Shown one piece after another: positions 1-9,988 of a DNA stretch of 64,000 nucleotides (positions within the stretch are counted from its first letter, which is position 1; the number at the start of each line of letters is the position of its first letter). Source of the DNA: Marinobacter psychrophilus. GTDB lineage: Bacteria > Pseudomonadota > Gammaproteobacteria > Pseudomonadales > Oleiphilaceae. The notes under the pieces were generated by a model, which saw nothing but the letters and a program-made list of their open reading frames with translations, was not told where the DNA came from and searched no databases. The translations under genes were made by a program, and so were the position numbers. The stretch lies in assembly GCF_001043175.1 (NCBI RefSeq), contig NZ_CP011494.1:806001-870000 (forward strand), read 5' to 3'.

Positions 1-1218
1 ACTGAGTACGTCTGACGGTTTTTTTGGCGTCGGGCCAGTCAGGTTTTCGGTGCGGTAACGCTGAGCCCACGTCATGGTGTCTAACGTCATGGTCACGGGG
101 CCAAGGACACGGGCGTGCAGTGTAGCCGTGCCGTTCTTGTCGTCGGTTTTCAGCACCACAGCAGGAATCAGCAGCCCGGTTCTCGGGTATGAGCGTAAGG
201 CCGTGGCGAGCTCGTTGGCGTCTAACGATTCGATGTCAATAGTTCCTACTGCGCCGCGAAACCCGTGACGGCGATCATAGGCTTCCAGCCCATGGCGCAA
301 GGCCTCAGTGGCGGTTTGCTGTTTTACGCTGTCAACGGTCAGGGTCACCGAGTAGCCATCGGTGTAGGCGTTATCGCCAAAGCGCCGAACCATTTCAGCG
401 CGGGCCATTTCAGCGACGTAATCGGCGTCCACTTCGGTTTCGGTGGCGTTATAGGTGGCTGTCAATTCGGCATTAACGGCTTGTTCGTAGTCGTCCTGAG
501 AGATCATCTCAAGCTCTTTCATGCGCCCCAATATCCAGTTTCGCCGTGCCAGAGCGCGGCTTGGATTCGCTAGGGGATTAAAAGCTGAAGGTGCCTTTGG
601 CAGGCCGGCGAGCATGGCCATCTGGGCCAGCGTTAAGTCGCTCACGGGTTTGTTGTAGTAAACCTGGCTGGCGGCAGCAATACCGTAGGCGCGGTTGCCC
701 AAATAGATTTTGTTGAGGTAAAGCTCAAGTATCGTGTTTTTGTCCAGCTCACGTTCAATTTGCAGGGCCAGCAAAATCTCGTTGAATTTACGAATGAACG
801 TGCGATCCCGCGACAAAAAGTAGTTTTTTGCCACTTGCATAGTGATGGTGCTGCCTCCGGACTGTATGTGGCCGGTAGAAGCCAGTTCCAGTGCGGCCCG
901 CGCCAAACCTTTTATGTCAACGCCGAAGTGTTCATAGAAACGGGAGTCTTCTGCAGCGAGAAATGCTTGCAGTTGGCGCTCGGGAACTTGCTCGATTGTG
1001 ACGGGTGTCCTTCTCTTTTCACCAAATTCTGCTATTAATTTGCCGTCCTGACTGAATATCCGCAGCGGTGTTTGCAGTTTTATATCGAATAACTGCTCCG
1101 CGGCGGGAAGGCCAGGCCGAAGATACAAATAGAAGCCGGAACCAAGGACAAGGGTGACACTCAGTCCGGTTAGAAAAAACCAGATGAAAAGACGAGATGT
1201 ACGCATCAAATAGGACAT
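1..1218 (-). CDS. mrcA: Penicillin-binding protein 1A, N-terminal part (runs off the window)
   Basis: Bifunctional class A peptidoglycan synthase of the inner membrane. The 406 codons present cover a short cytoplasmic tail, one membrane anchor (about residues 9-32) and the family 51 glycosyltransferase domain. Visible motifs are EDSRFYEHFGVD (catalytic Glu90) and GGSTITMQVAKN, followed by the linker region. The transpeptidase domain with its SxxK serine should lie beyond position 1, so the gene is cut by the window edge and not broken. I chose the ATG at 1218; an in-frame ATG at 1206 is equally possible because neither has a strong ribosome site. It is divergent from pilM, the same arrangement as ponA-pilM in Pseudomonas. 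Confidence 0.93.
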   Translation of the reverse strand, partial: MSYLMRTSRLFIWFFLTGLSVTLVLGSGFYLYLRPGLPAAEQLFDIKLQTPLRIFSQDGKLIAEFGEKRRTPVTIEQVPERQLQAFLAAEDSRFYEHFGVDIKGLARAALELASTGHIQSGGSTITMQVAKNYFLSRDRTFIRKFNEILLALQIERELDKNTILELYLNKIYLGNRAYGIAAASQVYYNKPVSDLTLAQMAMLAGLPKAPSAFNPLANPSRALARRNWILGRMKELEMISQDDYEQAVNAELTATYNATETEVDADYVAEMARAEMVRRFGDNAYTDGYSVTLTVDSVKQQTATEALRHGLEAYDRRHGFRGAVGTIDIESLDANELATALRSYPRTGLLIPAVVLKTDDKNGTATLHARVLGPVTMTLDTMTWAQRYRTENLTGPTPKKPSDVLS

Positions 1219-1402
1219 TTTTTTCTGACAACAGTTGGATATAGGTCTATGATTTGAACCATTGCATTAGGAATGGAGACTACTTCGCTGATACAAAAGC
1301 CCTGCGTTAAGAAGAATAGGGATTGTAATCGCAAAACAGAAGAAGTTCTCTTAAATAAAAAACATACAAAGAACATAACCGGCTGCAATTAACCAGTTAT
1401 AG

Positions 1403-2475
<1,073 letters not shown>

Positions 2476-2476
<1 letters not shown>

Positions 2477-3042
2477 TGGCAAGAATCAATCTTCGGCCTT
2501 GGCGTGAAGAGCTGCGCGCAGAAAAACAGAAACAGTTTGTGGTGCTGCTGCTGAGCGCTGCCATTATTTCAAGCGGCTTGGCGTTTTTGTGGAAAAACAA
2601 CGTAGACAGCCGCATTGCCTATCAACAATCCCGCAATGCTTATATTCAAACAGCGGCCAGTAAGCTTGATGAGCAGATCAAGGAAATTGAAAGTCTGAAG
2701 CGTAAGCGCAATGAACTGTTAGCACGAATGAAAGTCATTCAGGATTTGCAGGGCAAGCGCCCGGTTATCGTGCGGGTATTCGACGAGCTGGTGCGTACCG
2801 TGCCCGATGGCCTGTATTTCAGCGATTTGAAGAAGGTCGGTGACCGCCTGGACTTGGTGGGTATGGCAGAGTCTAACAGCCGGATTTCATCACTGATGCG
2901 TCAGTTTGAAGACTCCGACTGGTTTACAAATCCCAATCTGTCCAACGTGTCGACTGCTGATGCCCGCCGTGCAGGTTACAGTCAGTTCAATTTGTCCGTC
3001 AGTCAGCAAACCCCTGGTATTGAAGGGGAGGAGAAACAATGA
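2476..3042 (+). CDS. pilN: Type IV pilus inner-membrane protein PilN
   Basis: Bitopic inner-membrane protein that pairs with PilO and carries the PilM-binding tail. I place the start at the ATG in TAATG at 2476, behind a GAGGAG ribosome site. This gives a 188-residue protein beginning MARINLRPWREELR, which matches the conserved INLxPWR PilM-binding motif. A longer in-frame reading from 2446 would spoil that N-terminus. One membrane segment lies at about residues 23-43, followed by a coiled coil (about 50-90) and a ferredoxin-like periplasmic domain. It overlaps pilO by four bases (ATGA). Confidence 0.95.
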
Positions 3043-3650
3043 GCCTTGCGGACTCGCTGAAAAGCCTGAACGAATTCGATATCAATGATCTGGACATGAA
3101 CAATGCTGGTATCTGGCCAGCACCGGTCAAAGCCATTGTGCTACTGCTGGTGTTTGGTCTGATTATGGGTGGCGGCTACTGGTTCTTTATAAAAGACCAG
3201 TTTGCGCAACTGGACAGGGTGGAAAGTACAGAGCTGGAATTGCGCAAGAATTATGAGAGCAAGGCTTTCCAAGTGGCTAACCTTAGCGTGTTCAAAGCGC
3301 AGATGGTAGAAATGGAAGAAACCTTTGGTGCGTTGGTGCGTCAGTTGCCAAGTGAAACCGAAGTGCCAGGCCTTTTGGAAGACATTACCAATACCGCGCT
3401 GGGTAGTGGTCTGGCTCTGCAGGAAGTGAAACTGCAGCCGGAGCAGAAGCGGGACTTCTACTCCGAACTGCCTATTAATATTCGAGTGTCGGGTTCTTAC
3501 CATGAGCTAGCTACGTTTGTTAGCAGCGTGGCGAGCTTGCCGCGTATCGTGACTCTGCATGATTTGACGATTAAACCCATCGGAGCGGACAGCGATCAGC
3601 TGGATATGCAGGTTGTTGCCCGTACCTATCGCTATCGGGCCGGAGAATGA
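3039..3650 (+). CDS. pilO: Type IV pilus inner-membrane protein PilO
   Basis: Partner of PilN; the PilN-PilO heterodimer sits in the inner membrane and contacts the lipoprotein PilP. The 203-residue protein has a short cytoplasmic N-terminus, a membrane segment at residues 32-51, a coiled-coil stretch rich in Glu and Leu (about 60-100) and a C-terminal periplasmic ferredoxin-like domain. Overlaps its neighbours by four bases at each end, which implies translational coupling in pilMNOPQ. Confidence 0.95.
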   Translation: MSLADSLKSLNEFDINDLDMNNAGIWPAPVKAIVLLLVFGLIMGGGYWFFIKDQFAQLDRVESTELELRKNYESKAFQVANLSVFKAQMVEMEETFGALVRQLPSETEVPGLLEDITNTALGSGLALQEVKLQPEQKRDFYSELPINIRVSGSYHELATFVSSVASLPRIVTLHDLTIKPIGADSDQLDMQVVARTYRYRAGE

Positions 3651-4225
3651 GCATGACGGTAAACCATGCCGGAAAAGCCTGTCTGGGTCTGTGCCTGGCA
3701 TTGTCGCTGACAGCCTGTTCGCAGAGCAGCGGCTTTTCCGATCTCGACGCGTTTATGGAAGAAATTCGCGCAAAACCCCGGGGGTTTGTCGAACCTCTGC
3801 CGGAGTTCAACGCTTACGAGGCCTTTAGCTATTCGGCGTCAGATCAGCGCTCGCCGTTTGAGCCACCCATCGACGTGCAACTGACGATGATCAGCGAGCA
3901 GGAACAGCAAGCGATGAGTGACGTAAAGCCGGATATAGACCGGCCGCGTGAAGTGCTGGAGAATTTTGATCTGAAAGACCTGGACATGGTGGGGACCCTG
4001 CGCAACAGTGCAGGCACGCTGTTTGCCTTGTTAAAAGACAGCAGTGGTGGCATTCACCGTATAAACAGCGGCAATTTTATCGGTAAAAACTACGGTCGAA
4101 TTGTGGGTGTAGGCGAGACCCGCATCGAACTGTTGGAAATTGTACCCGACGGCCGTGGCGGGTGGGTAGAACGCCCGCGCCAACTGTCGCTGGACGAAGG
4201 TGATAGCGATGGAGCGGCACCATAA
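3647..4225 (+). CDS. pilP: Type IV pilus lipoprotein PilP
   Basis: Inner-membrane lipoprotein that bridges PilN-PilO to the secretin PilQ. The N-terminus has a type II signal peptide with lipobox LTAC (lipidated Cys24), then an extended linker and a C-terminal beta domain of the HR type (about residues 110-175) that binds the PilQ N-domains. The 192-residue length is usual. A second in-frame ATG six bases downstream could be the true start. The stop overlaps the pilQ ATG by one base. Confidence 0.95.
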   Translation: MSMTVNHAGKACLGLCLALSLTACSQSSGFSDLDAFMEEIRAKPRGFVEPLPEFNAYEAFSYSASDQRSPFEPPIDVQLTMISEQEQQAMSDVKPDIDRPREVLENFDLKDLDMVGTLRNSAGTLFALLKDSSGGIHRINSGNFIGKNYGRIVGVGETRIELLEIVPDGRGGWVERPRQLSLDEGDSDGAAP

Positions 4226-6342
4226 TGAATAACAGCAACATGAACGCACAAAAATGCTTGAAGCCGAGGCTAGCGATGTTCAAAAAACTCAACGTAATTG
4301 TCTGCGCGGTAACCATTGGGTTGCTGTCCAGCCTTGCTAACGCTGCCACTTTGCAGGATGTGTCGTTTTCTTCTTTACCCGGGGATCGGCTGGAAGTGAC
4401 TTTGCAGTTTGACGGCCCACCGCCTGAACCTACGGGTTACACCATTGAGCGCCCCGCTCGTATTGCGGTAGACCTGAAAGACACCACCAGTGCCCTTGGT
4501 GCCCGCAGCTTGCCGTTGGGCAGCGGGAATGCGCAAAGCATGACCGTTGTTGAAACTAACGACCGTACCCGCCTTATTTTCAACCTGATTGAGCTGGTTC
4601 CTTACACCACTCAGCGCAATAATAACGCGTTGGTGATGATTATTGGCGGCGATTCCGCAGATGTAGCCAGTGGCGTTTCGGGATCTGACGGTGCCAGCCC
4701 GGTTGCTTCGGCAGCGGACGCGGCGGCGGCGTTGGTAGACGTCGATTTTCGTCGCGGTGCACAAGGCGAAGGCCGTGTGGTTGTGCGGCTGGCCAGTGCG
4801 ACGACTCAAGTTGACCTGAGCGAACTGGGCGGAAAAATCAGACTGACCATGCCGGACCTAACTGTGCCCGAGCGTCTGCGTCGCCGTTTAGACGTGACAG
4901 ATTTTGCCACGCCGGTACAACGGATCGACACCTTTATTGAGGGTGGCGGTGCGGTTATAGAAATTCGTCCGGAAGGCGACTATGACTACATTGCGTACCA
5001 GTCCGGCAACGAATTTACTGTGAGTGTTGAACGGCTCAGCGAGGAAGAAGCAGTAACCCGCCGTGAAGAGAAGTTCCCATATTCCGGCGACAAGCTTTCG
5101 CTAAACTTTCAGGACATTGAAGTTCGCTCGGTGCTACAGCTAATCGCTGACTTTACCGGTTTGAATCTGGTGGCCAGCGATACCGTTGGTGGAAGCATCA
5201 CGTTGCGCTTGCAGAATGTGCCTTGGGATCAGGCGCTGGATCTCATTTTGAAAACCAAAGGCCTGGATAAGCGCCAGATTGGCAATGTATTATTGGTAGC
5301 GCCCGCCGATGAAATCGCTGCTCGTGAACGGCTGGAACTGGAAACAACCAAGCAGATCGCTGAACTTGCCCCAGTGCGTTTGGATATCATTCAGGTCAAT
5401 TACGCAAAAGCGGCCGAAGTAGTAGCGTTGGTGCAGGCCGACCAAGAGCTGATTTCAAGCCGCGGTTTCATTTCCTCAGACGACCGAACCAACACCATCA
5501 GTGTTCGTGAAACCATTGAAAAACTGGACGAGATCCGTCGCCTTGTGTCCACCTGGGACGTACCCGTTCGTCAGGTTTCCATTGAAGCCCGGATTGTGCG
5601 CGCGCAAACCAACGTGGCCGAGAGCCTGGGTGTGAGTTGGGGCGGAGCAGCTTACAGCGTGAGTGGCAACAACGTAATTTCCGTAGGTGGCTCACAATCT
5701 GCAGTTGAAGAGGCACGCAGCGCTGCGAACGGCGGATCTGGAGAGATTACTTTCCCTGGGGCGTTAGCGGTAGATCTGGGCGTTAGCGGCAACGGGGCCT
5801 CTTCTTTTGCGATTGGTTTTGGCAGCAATGACTTCCTGGTAGACCTTGAACTGTCTGCGTTGGAAAGCGATGGCAAAGCGGAAATTGTGTCCCAGCCCAG
5901 AGTGGTTACAGCGGACCGCCAGACAGCGTCGATCAAATCGGGTCAGGAAATTCCGTATCAGGAAGCCAGCAGCAGCGGCGCCACCAGCACTTCCTTTAAA
6001 GAAGCGGTGTTGTCATTGGAGGTAACGCCGCAGATTACACCGGATGACAAAATCATCATGGACCTTGAGGTGACTCAGGACTCCCGTGGCGAAGACACCC
6101 CCAGCGGCCCGGCCATCAATACCAACTCGGTGACAACTCAGGTATTGGTCGCCAACGGTGAAACCATCGTTTTGGGCGGTATTTTCGAATCGACCAACAC
6201 CGAAACCACCACTAAGACACCGTTCTTGGGCGATATTCCCTACCTGGGCAGGTTGTTCAAGCGCACTCAGACTACCGAGCTGCGTAGCGAACTGCTGATT
6301 TTTATCACCCCGAAAATCATCAAAAACGACCTCGTCCGTTAA
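4225..6342 (+). CDS. pilQ: Type IV pilus secretin PilQ
   Basis: Outer-membrane secretin through which the pilus fibre leaves the cell. The order is signal peptide (hydrophobic stretch VIVCAVTIGLLSSLANA), two AMIN peptidoglycan-binding repeats (about 40-120 and 165-250), a secretin/TonB short N-domain beginning near LSLNFQDIEVRSVLQ, an NolW-like N1 domain, and the C-terminal secretin beta-barrel domain with VSQPRVVT and the GGIFE region. ATGs at 4225, 4240 and 4276 are all in frame. The last (MFKKLNVIVC) gives the most typical signal peptide; the first overlaps the pilP stop. Last gene of the operon, followed by a strong terminator. Confidence 0.96.
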   Translation: MNNSNMNAQKCLKPRLAMFKKLNVIVCAVTIGLLSSLANAATLQDVSFSSLPGDRLEVTLQFDGPPPEPTGYTIERPARIAVDLKDTTSALGARSLPLGSGNAQSMTVVETNDRTRLIFNLIELVPYTTQRNNNALVMIIGGDSADVASGVSGSDGASPVASAADAAAALVDVDFRRGAQGEGRVVVRLASATTQVDLSELGGKIRLTMPDLTVPERLRRRLDVTDFATPVQRIDTFIEGGGAVIEIRPEGDYDYIAYQSGNEFTVSVERLSEEEAVTRREEKFPYSGDKLSLNFQDIEVRSVLQLIADFTGLNLVASDTVGGSITLRLQNVPWDQALDLILKTKGLDKRQIGNVLLVAPADEIAARERLELETTKQIAELAPVRLDIIQVNYAKAAEVVALVQADQELISSRGFISSDDRTNTISVRETIEKLDEIRRLVSTWDVPVRQVSIEARIVRAQTNVAESLGVSWGGAAYSVSGNNVISVGGSQSAVEEARSAANGGSGEITFPGALAVDLGVSGNGASSFAIGFGSNDFLVDLELSALESDGKAEIVSQPRVVTADRQTASIKSGQEIPYQEASSSGATSTSFKEAVLSLEVTPQITPDDKIIMDLEVTQDSRGEDTPSGPAINTNSVTTQVLVANGETIVLGGIFESTNTETTTKTPFLGDIPYLGRLFKRTQTTELRSELLIFITPKIIKNDLVR

Positions 6343-6353
6343 GTTATCTGCAA

Positions 6354-6388
6354 CAAAAAAACCGCCGCTTAAAAGCGGCGGTTTTTTT
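6354..6388 (+). terminator. Rho-independent terminator after pilQ
   Basis: A perfect inverted repeat ACCGCCGCTT / AAGCGGCGGT (6361-6370 and 6373-6382), flanked by an A run upstream and seven T downstream. It separates pilMNOPQ from aroK. Confidence 0.9.
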
Positions 6389-6481
6389 GTGCGTGTGAAA
6401 CCCACGGCAGAACCGGACATTCTTATAGAATGACCGCCCCTATGCTATTCTGACCGGCTTGAACCTTATTGAGCGGACGTT

Positions 6482-7048
6482 ATGTTGTTGCCCAAGCGAG
6501 TTATTCTGGTGGGTCCCATGGGGGCCGGTAAAAGTACCATCGGCCGTATGCTAGCGCGTGAGCTGGACTACCGCTTTTTGGATACCGACCGAATTATTGA
6601 AGAGCGCTGCGGTGCCAACATTCCCTGGATTTTCGATGTAGAGGGAGAAGACGGATTCCGCCAGCGCGAAACCGCCATGCTGAGCGAGCTTTCCACCGAG
6701 GCCGGTATCATTCTGGCGACTGGTGGAGGCGCGGTTGTGCGCGACGTGAATCATGAACTACTGCGTCGTAATTCGGTGATTGTTTACTTGCGCACATCGG
6801 TTGAACACCAGGTAGAACGAACCCGTAAAGACCGAAATCGTCCGCTGTTGCAGACAGCGGATCCGGAAGCAGTGCTGCGCCACCTATTCGCGATTCGTGA
6901 TCCTATTTACGCCGAGCTGGCAACTATCACTATGTACACAGATCGCAAAAGCCCGCGATTGGTGGTGCGCCAACTGGTTAATCTGCTAAACCCAAAAACA
7001 CCCCGTCACATACGCCAGATTCGAAAGGAAGGTCGTCATCATGCCTGA
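6482..7048 (+). CDS. aroK: Shikimate kinase
   Basis: Phosphorylates shikimate at the 3-hydroxyl using ATP, the fifth step of the shikimate pathway. The Walker A motif GPMGAGKST is at residues 12-20, the shikimate-binding acidic segment is DTDRIIEE, and GGGAV at about 83-87 is the glycine-rich substrate loop. The 188 residues are slightly longer than the roughly 173 of E. coli, with a basic C-terminal tail. The end overlaps aroB by eight bases. Confidence 0.96.
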   Translation: MLLPKRVILVGPMGAGKSTIGRMLARELDYRFLDTDRIIEERCGANIPWIFDVEGEDGFRQRETAMLSELSTEAGIILATGGGAVVRDVNHELLRRNSVIVYLRTSVEHQVERTRKDRNRPLLQTADPEAVLRHLFAIRDPIYAELATITMYTDRKSPRLVVRQLVNLLNPKTPRHIRQIRKEGRHHA

Positions 7049-8132
7049 ATTACTCCGTAAACTTTTGGTAGACCTTGGCGAACGAAGCTATCCAATATTG
7101 ATTGGCGAGCAGCTGTTGGGGCAATATGATTTGACGTCTTATGTCGGCGGTTGTCAGGTGATGATTGTGTCTAACGACACCGTGGCCCCGCTCTATCTGG
7201 AGCAGGCAAAAGCCTGTTTTGCAGGCAAACAGGTGGATTCGGTGATTTTGCCAGATGGCGAAAAACACAAAGACTGGCAAACCCTGAATCTGATTTTTGA
7301 TGCACTGCTGCAGCATAGGCACAATCGCACGACGACTCTGGTAGCTCTGGGCGGCGGCGTCGTAGGGGACATGACTGGATTTGCGGCGGCGAGTTACCAG
7401 CGCGGCGTAGCGTTCATCCAGATTCCAACAACGCTGCTGTCGCAGGTGGATTCCTCTGTTGGTGGCAAAACCGGGATCAATCACCCCTTGGGTAAAAATA
7501 TGATCGGGGCTTTCCATCAGCCCCAAGCCGTGCTGATTGATATAGGTACCCTGGTGACGCTGCCAGACCGGGAAGTCTGTGCCGGGATGGCGGAAGTCAT
7601 CAAGTACGGTCTGATTCGCGATCTGCCTTTTCTGCACTGGCTGGATCAGAATCTTGGATCTTTGCTTGAAAAGAATCCGCTGCAGGTCGCAGAGGCCATC
7701 TACCGTTCTTGCGTCTGCAAAGCGGAAGTGGTGGCTATTGATGAACGCGAAGGCGGCCTGAGAGCCATACTCAATCTTGGCCACACCTTCGGCCACGCTA
7801 TTGAGACTTTCGCCGGCTATGGCAATTGGTTACACGGAGAAGCCGTTGGCACCGGCATGCTGATGGCAGCGGATCTTTCCGCTCGCGAAGGTTTGATCAG
7901 TGCTGCCGAATATCAGCAGATTTACAGCCTGATCAGCCGCGCCGGATTGCCGCCGCTGGCGCCTGCAGCGATGCGCCCGAACGACTTCATAGAGCTGATG
8001 GCAGTGGATAAAAAGAATGTAGATGGACAGCTCAGGCTGGTTCTGCTGCAGGCGGTGGGCGAAGCGGTTGTGACCGCCAAAACTGCGCGCAAAAACCTTG
8101 AAGCAACCCTGAACGCTTTTTGCCAGCGTTGA
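7041..8132 (+). CDS. aroB: 3-Dehydroquinate synthase
   Basis: NAD- and metal-dependent cyclisation of DAHP to 3-dehydroquinate, second step of the shikimate pathway. The 363 residues show the NAD-binding stretch [14 protein letters not shown], the substrate motif [11 protein letters not shown], and the metal ligand regions [18 protein letters not shown] and HGEAV. A good ribosome site (AAGGAAGG) precedes the ATG, which sits inside the end of aroK, so the two are translationally coupled. Confidence 0.97.
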   Translation: MPELLRKLLVDLGERSYPILIGEQLLGQYDLTSYVGGCQVMIVSNDTVAPLYLEQAKACFAGKQVDSVILPDGEKHKDWQTLNLIFDALLQHRHNRTTTLVALGGGVVGDMTGFAAASYQRGVAFIQIPTTLLSQVDSSVGGKTGINHPLGKNMIGAFHQPQAVLIDIGTLVTLPDREVCAGMAEVIKYGLIRDLPFLHWLDQNLGSLLEKNPLQVAEAIYRSCVCKAEVVAIDEREGGLRAILNLGHTFGHAIETFAGYGNWLHGEAVGTGMLMAADLSAREGLISAAEYQQIYSLISRAGLPPLAPAAMRPNDFIELMAVDKKNVDGQLRLVLLQAVGEAVVTAKTARKNLEATLNAFCQR

Positions 8133-8157
8133 GCCCAGAGCCCGAGACGATATCGCC

Positions 8158-9768
8158 ATGGTCAACGACGACAATCTGAACAGTCAGGAAGCCGGGGGTC
8201 TTTTCCCCCGCCTGCAGGAGCGCTTTGGTCTGCGGGCAGATCCTTCCGCGATGGAAGCGCCGTTTTTTACCGGCGCGCAGCGCCAATCGGCTCTTGAATC
8301 CTTGCGTCAGATGAGTAGTTTCGGCGACATGGCCGTGTTGGTCAGCGCCCCATCCGGGCTAGGCAAAACCCGCCTGCTGGCAGAACTTGTGCGCAGTGAA
8401 TCGTCTCGGCTGGAATTTCATCGCTTGGGTAGTGCAGCGTTGGGTAGCCCTCAGGCACTGGTGCGGGACTTGTCTATAGTGGCTCGCTGCCTGGATTTAG
8501 AGGCTGGTCCCAAGGCTGCCCTGTCGCAGTTTTTTAAATGGTCTGAGCAACGTGCCGGTAAAGGCCAGCGCATGGTGCTGCTGATCGATAATGCCGAGCA
8601 GGCGCCGGCAGAGCTGTTGAATCTTTTGTTTAACGGTTTTTTGGGCGCCAATCGTAGTTTGGCCGCTTTACCGGTGTTCGCCGGCACGGAAGCGCTGCCT
8701 GGCATGATGGAGCTTGCGCAACAGGCTTCGGGAACGGTGCACCAGATTACACTGGCGCCTTTAAACCGGGATGAACTGGCGGAATATCTGCAGCCTAGGG
8801 TGAAGCTTGCTGGTGGCAATGCCGGTGAATTGTTAAGCCCAGATCGCTTAAAGCAGATTTATACCCGCAGTTTGGGTAACTTTTGCGCGATCCAACGTAT
8901 AACTCCAACTGTATGGCTGGATATGGCAGTAAGGGCTGCACCTACACGGCACCGTTCCAAAATGCCCTGGCGTACGTTGGGATGGCCGTTACTGGCGCTG
9001 GTTTTGCTGGCGGCTTCTTGGTGGTTTGTTTCCCGCCAGTACGACACAGTGATGAGCGAAGAAGACACCAGCGCCCAGACGCAAACGTTAGAGCCCGTGC
9101 GCAAAAGTATAACTGTCGGTCCGGAGGTAGCACCAGAGCAAGGCGCAGCAGCGCAGCCAACGTCGTCAATGGCCTTGGGCGCACCAGAGCCGGTCGTTGC
9201 TACAGATGATTTGGAGCCCAAATTAGAGCGGGAGTCGGTGATACAGCCCGAAACCATGGCGCAGTCAATATCGCGCTCAGGCAACCAGCTAACGACAAGC
9301 GAAGGCTCTATTACAGGCGGTGACACCACTAGAAAACAGGTTATTGATAATCCAGAGCCCGAACCCGCAACAGTAGTCGAGCCGGAGCTGGAGTTGGAGC
9401 TGGAAATGGTGTCTAAAGCCCAACCTGTGCCTTCGCCGCGAACCGCAGTGGAGGCAGTGCCTGCTCAGGTAGCTTTTACCCCGGCCAAGCTTGATCGCTT
9501 TGTGCCCTTGCTGCAGCGCCGCAGTAGTGGTGGCTGGACCATTCAGCTTGTGGCCGGCAACCTGGAGCAGACCGCATTGAATATTTTGCGTCGTTATCCG
9601 CAGGTAGATGCGATGGTATACACCCGCGGCGAACGTAACGGTAAGCAGTGGTTCATGGTTTTTCAAGGCATTTACCCCAGCAAGGATGCTGCACAGCAGG
9701 CGGCTCAAACTCTTCCCGCTGGCCTAGTGTCAGGGAAACCCTGGGTGCGTGAGAACCGGAGTTTGTAG
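8158..9768 (+). CDS. DamX-like AAA+ ATPase with membrane anchor and SPOR domain
   Basis: Probable cell-division associated protein. Residues about 25-250 form an ExeA/TniB-type AAA+ ATPase with a Walker A-like APSGLGKT and Walker B MVLLIDNAEQ. One membrane segment follows at about 274-291, then a long periplasmic Glu/Pro-rich low-complexity linker (about 300-450), and a C-terminal SPOR domain (about 455-536) that should bind denuded peptidoglycan at the septum. E. coli DamX occupies the same place after aroKB and has a SPOR domain. The AAA part is typical of the Pseudomonas-type protein. dam does not follow. Confidence 0.82.
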   Translation: MVNDDNLNSQEAGGLFPRLQERFGLRADPSAMEAPFFTGAQRQSALESLRQMSSFGDMAVLVSAPSGLGKTRLLAELVRSESSRLEFHRLGSAALGSPQALVRDLSIVARCLDLEAGPKAALSQFFKWSEQRAGKGQRMVLLIDNAEQAPAELLNLLFNGFLGANRSLAALPVFAGTEALPGMMELAQQASGTVHQITLAPLNRDELAEYLQPRVKLAGGNAGELLSPDRLKQIYTRSLGNFCAIQRITPTVWLDMAVRAAPTRHRSKMPWRTLGWPLLALVLLAASWWFVSRQYDTVMSEEDTSAQTQTLEPVRKSITVGPEVAPEQGAAAQPTSSMALGAPEPVVATDDLEPKLERESVIQPETMAQSISRSGNQLTTSEGSITGGDTTRKQVIDNPEPEPATVVEPELELELEMVSKAQPVPSPRTAVEAVPAQVAFTPAKLDRFVPLLQRRSSGGWTIQLVAGNLEQTALNILRRYPQVDAMVYTRGERNGKQWFMVFQGIYPSKDAAQQAAQTLPAGLVSGKPWVRENRSL

Positions 9769-9798
9769 TCCTGAATGTCCAAAATCGGCTCGTTTTGG

Positions 9799-9842
9799 TG
9801 CGCCAGCAGAATTCCCTAGTTTTTTTGATCCGTGCTGGTGCA
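9799..9842. other. Inverted repeat upstream of gltB
   Basis: Arms TGCGCCAGCA (9799-9808) and TGCTGGTGCA (9833-9842) pair over ten positions with one wobble around a 24-base loop that includes a T-rich run. It sits in the 220-base gap between the SPOR gene and gltB. Directly before it CCAAAA...TTTTGG (9779-9798) forms another small repeat. The pair may be a terminator for the upstream operon or a regulator site for gltB; I cannot tell which. Confidence 0.35.
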
Positions 9843-9988
9843 TAACATTAGATATTTTAAATTGCCATTTGAGCAGCGAATTTCCATCTGCGTAGACTGG
9901 TGTACCTATGTTAAAAATGTCATAGAGCTATTTGTGTGATTTTCGGTGGCTCGTTGATAATAAATGCTTTTACAGAGAGATTGTGCTT

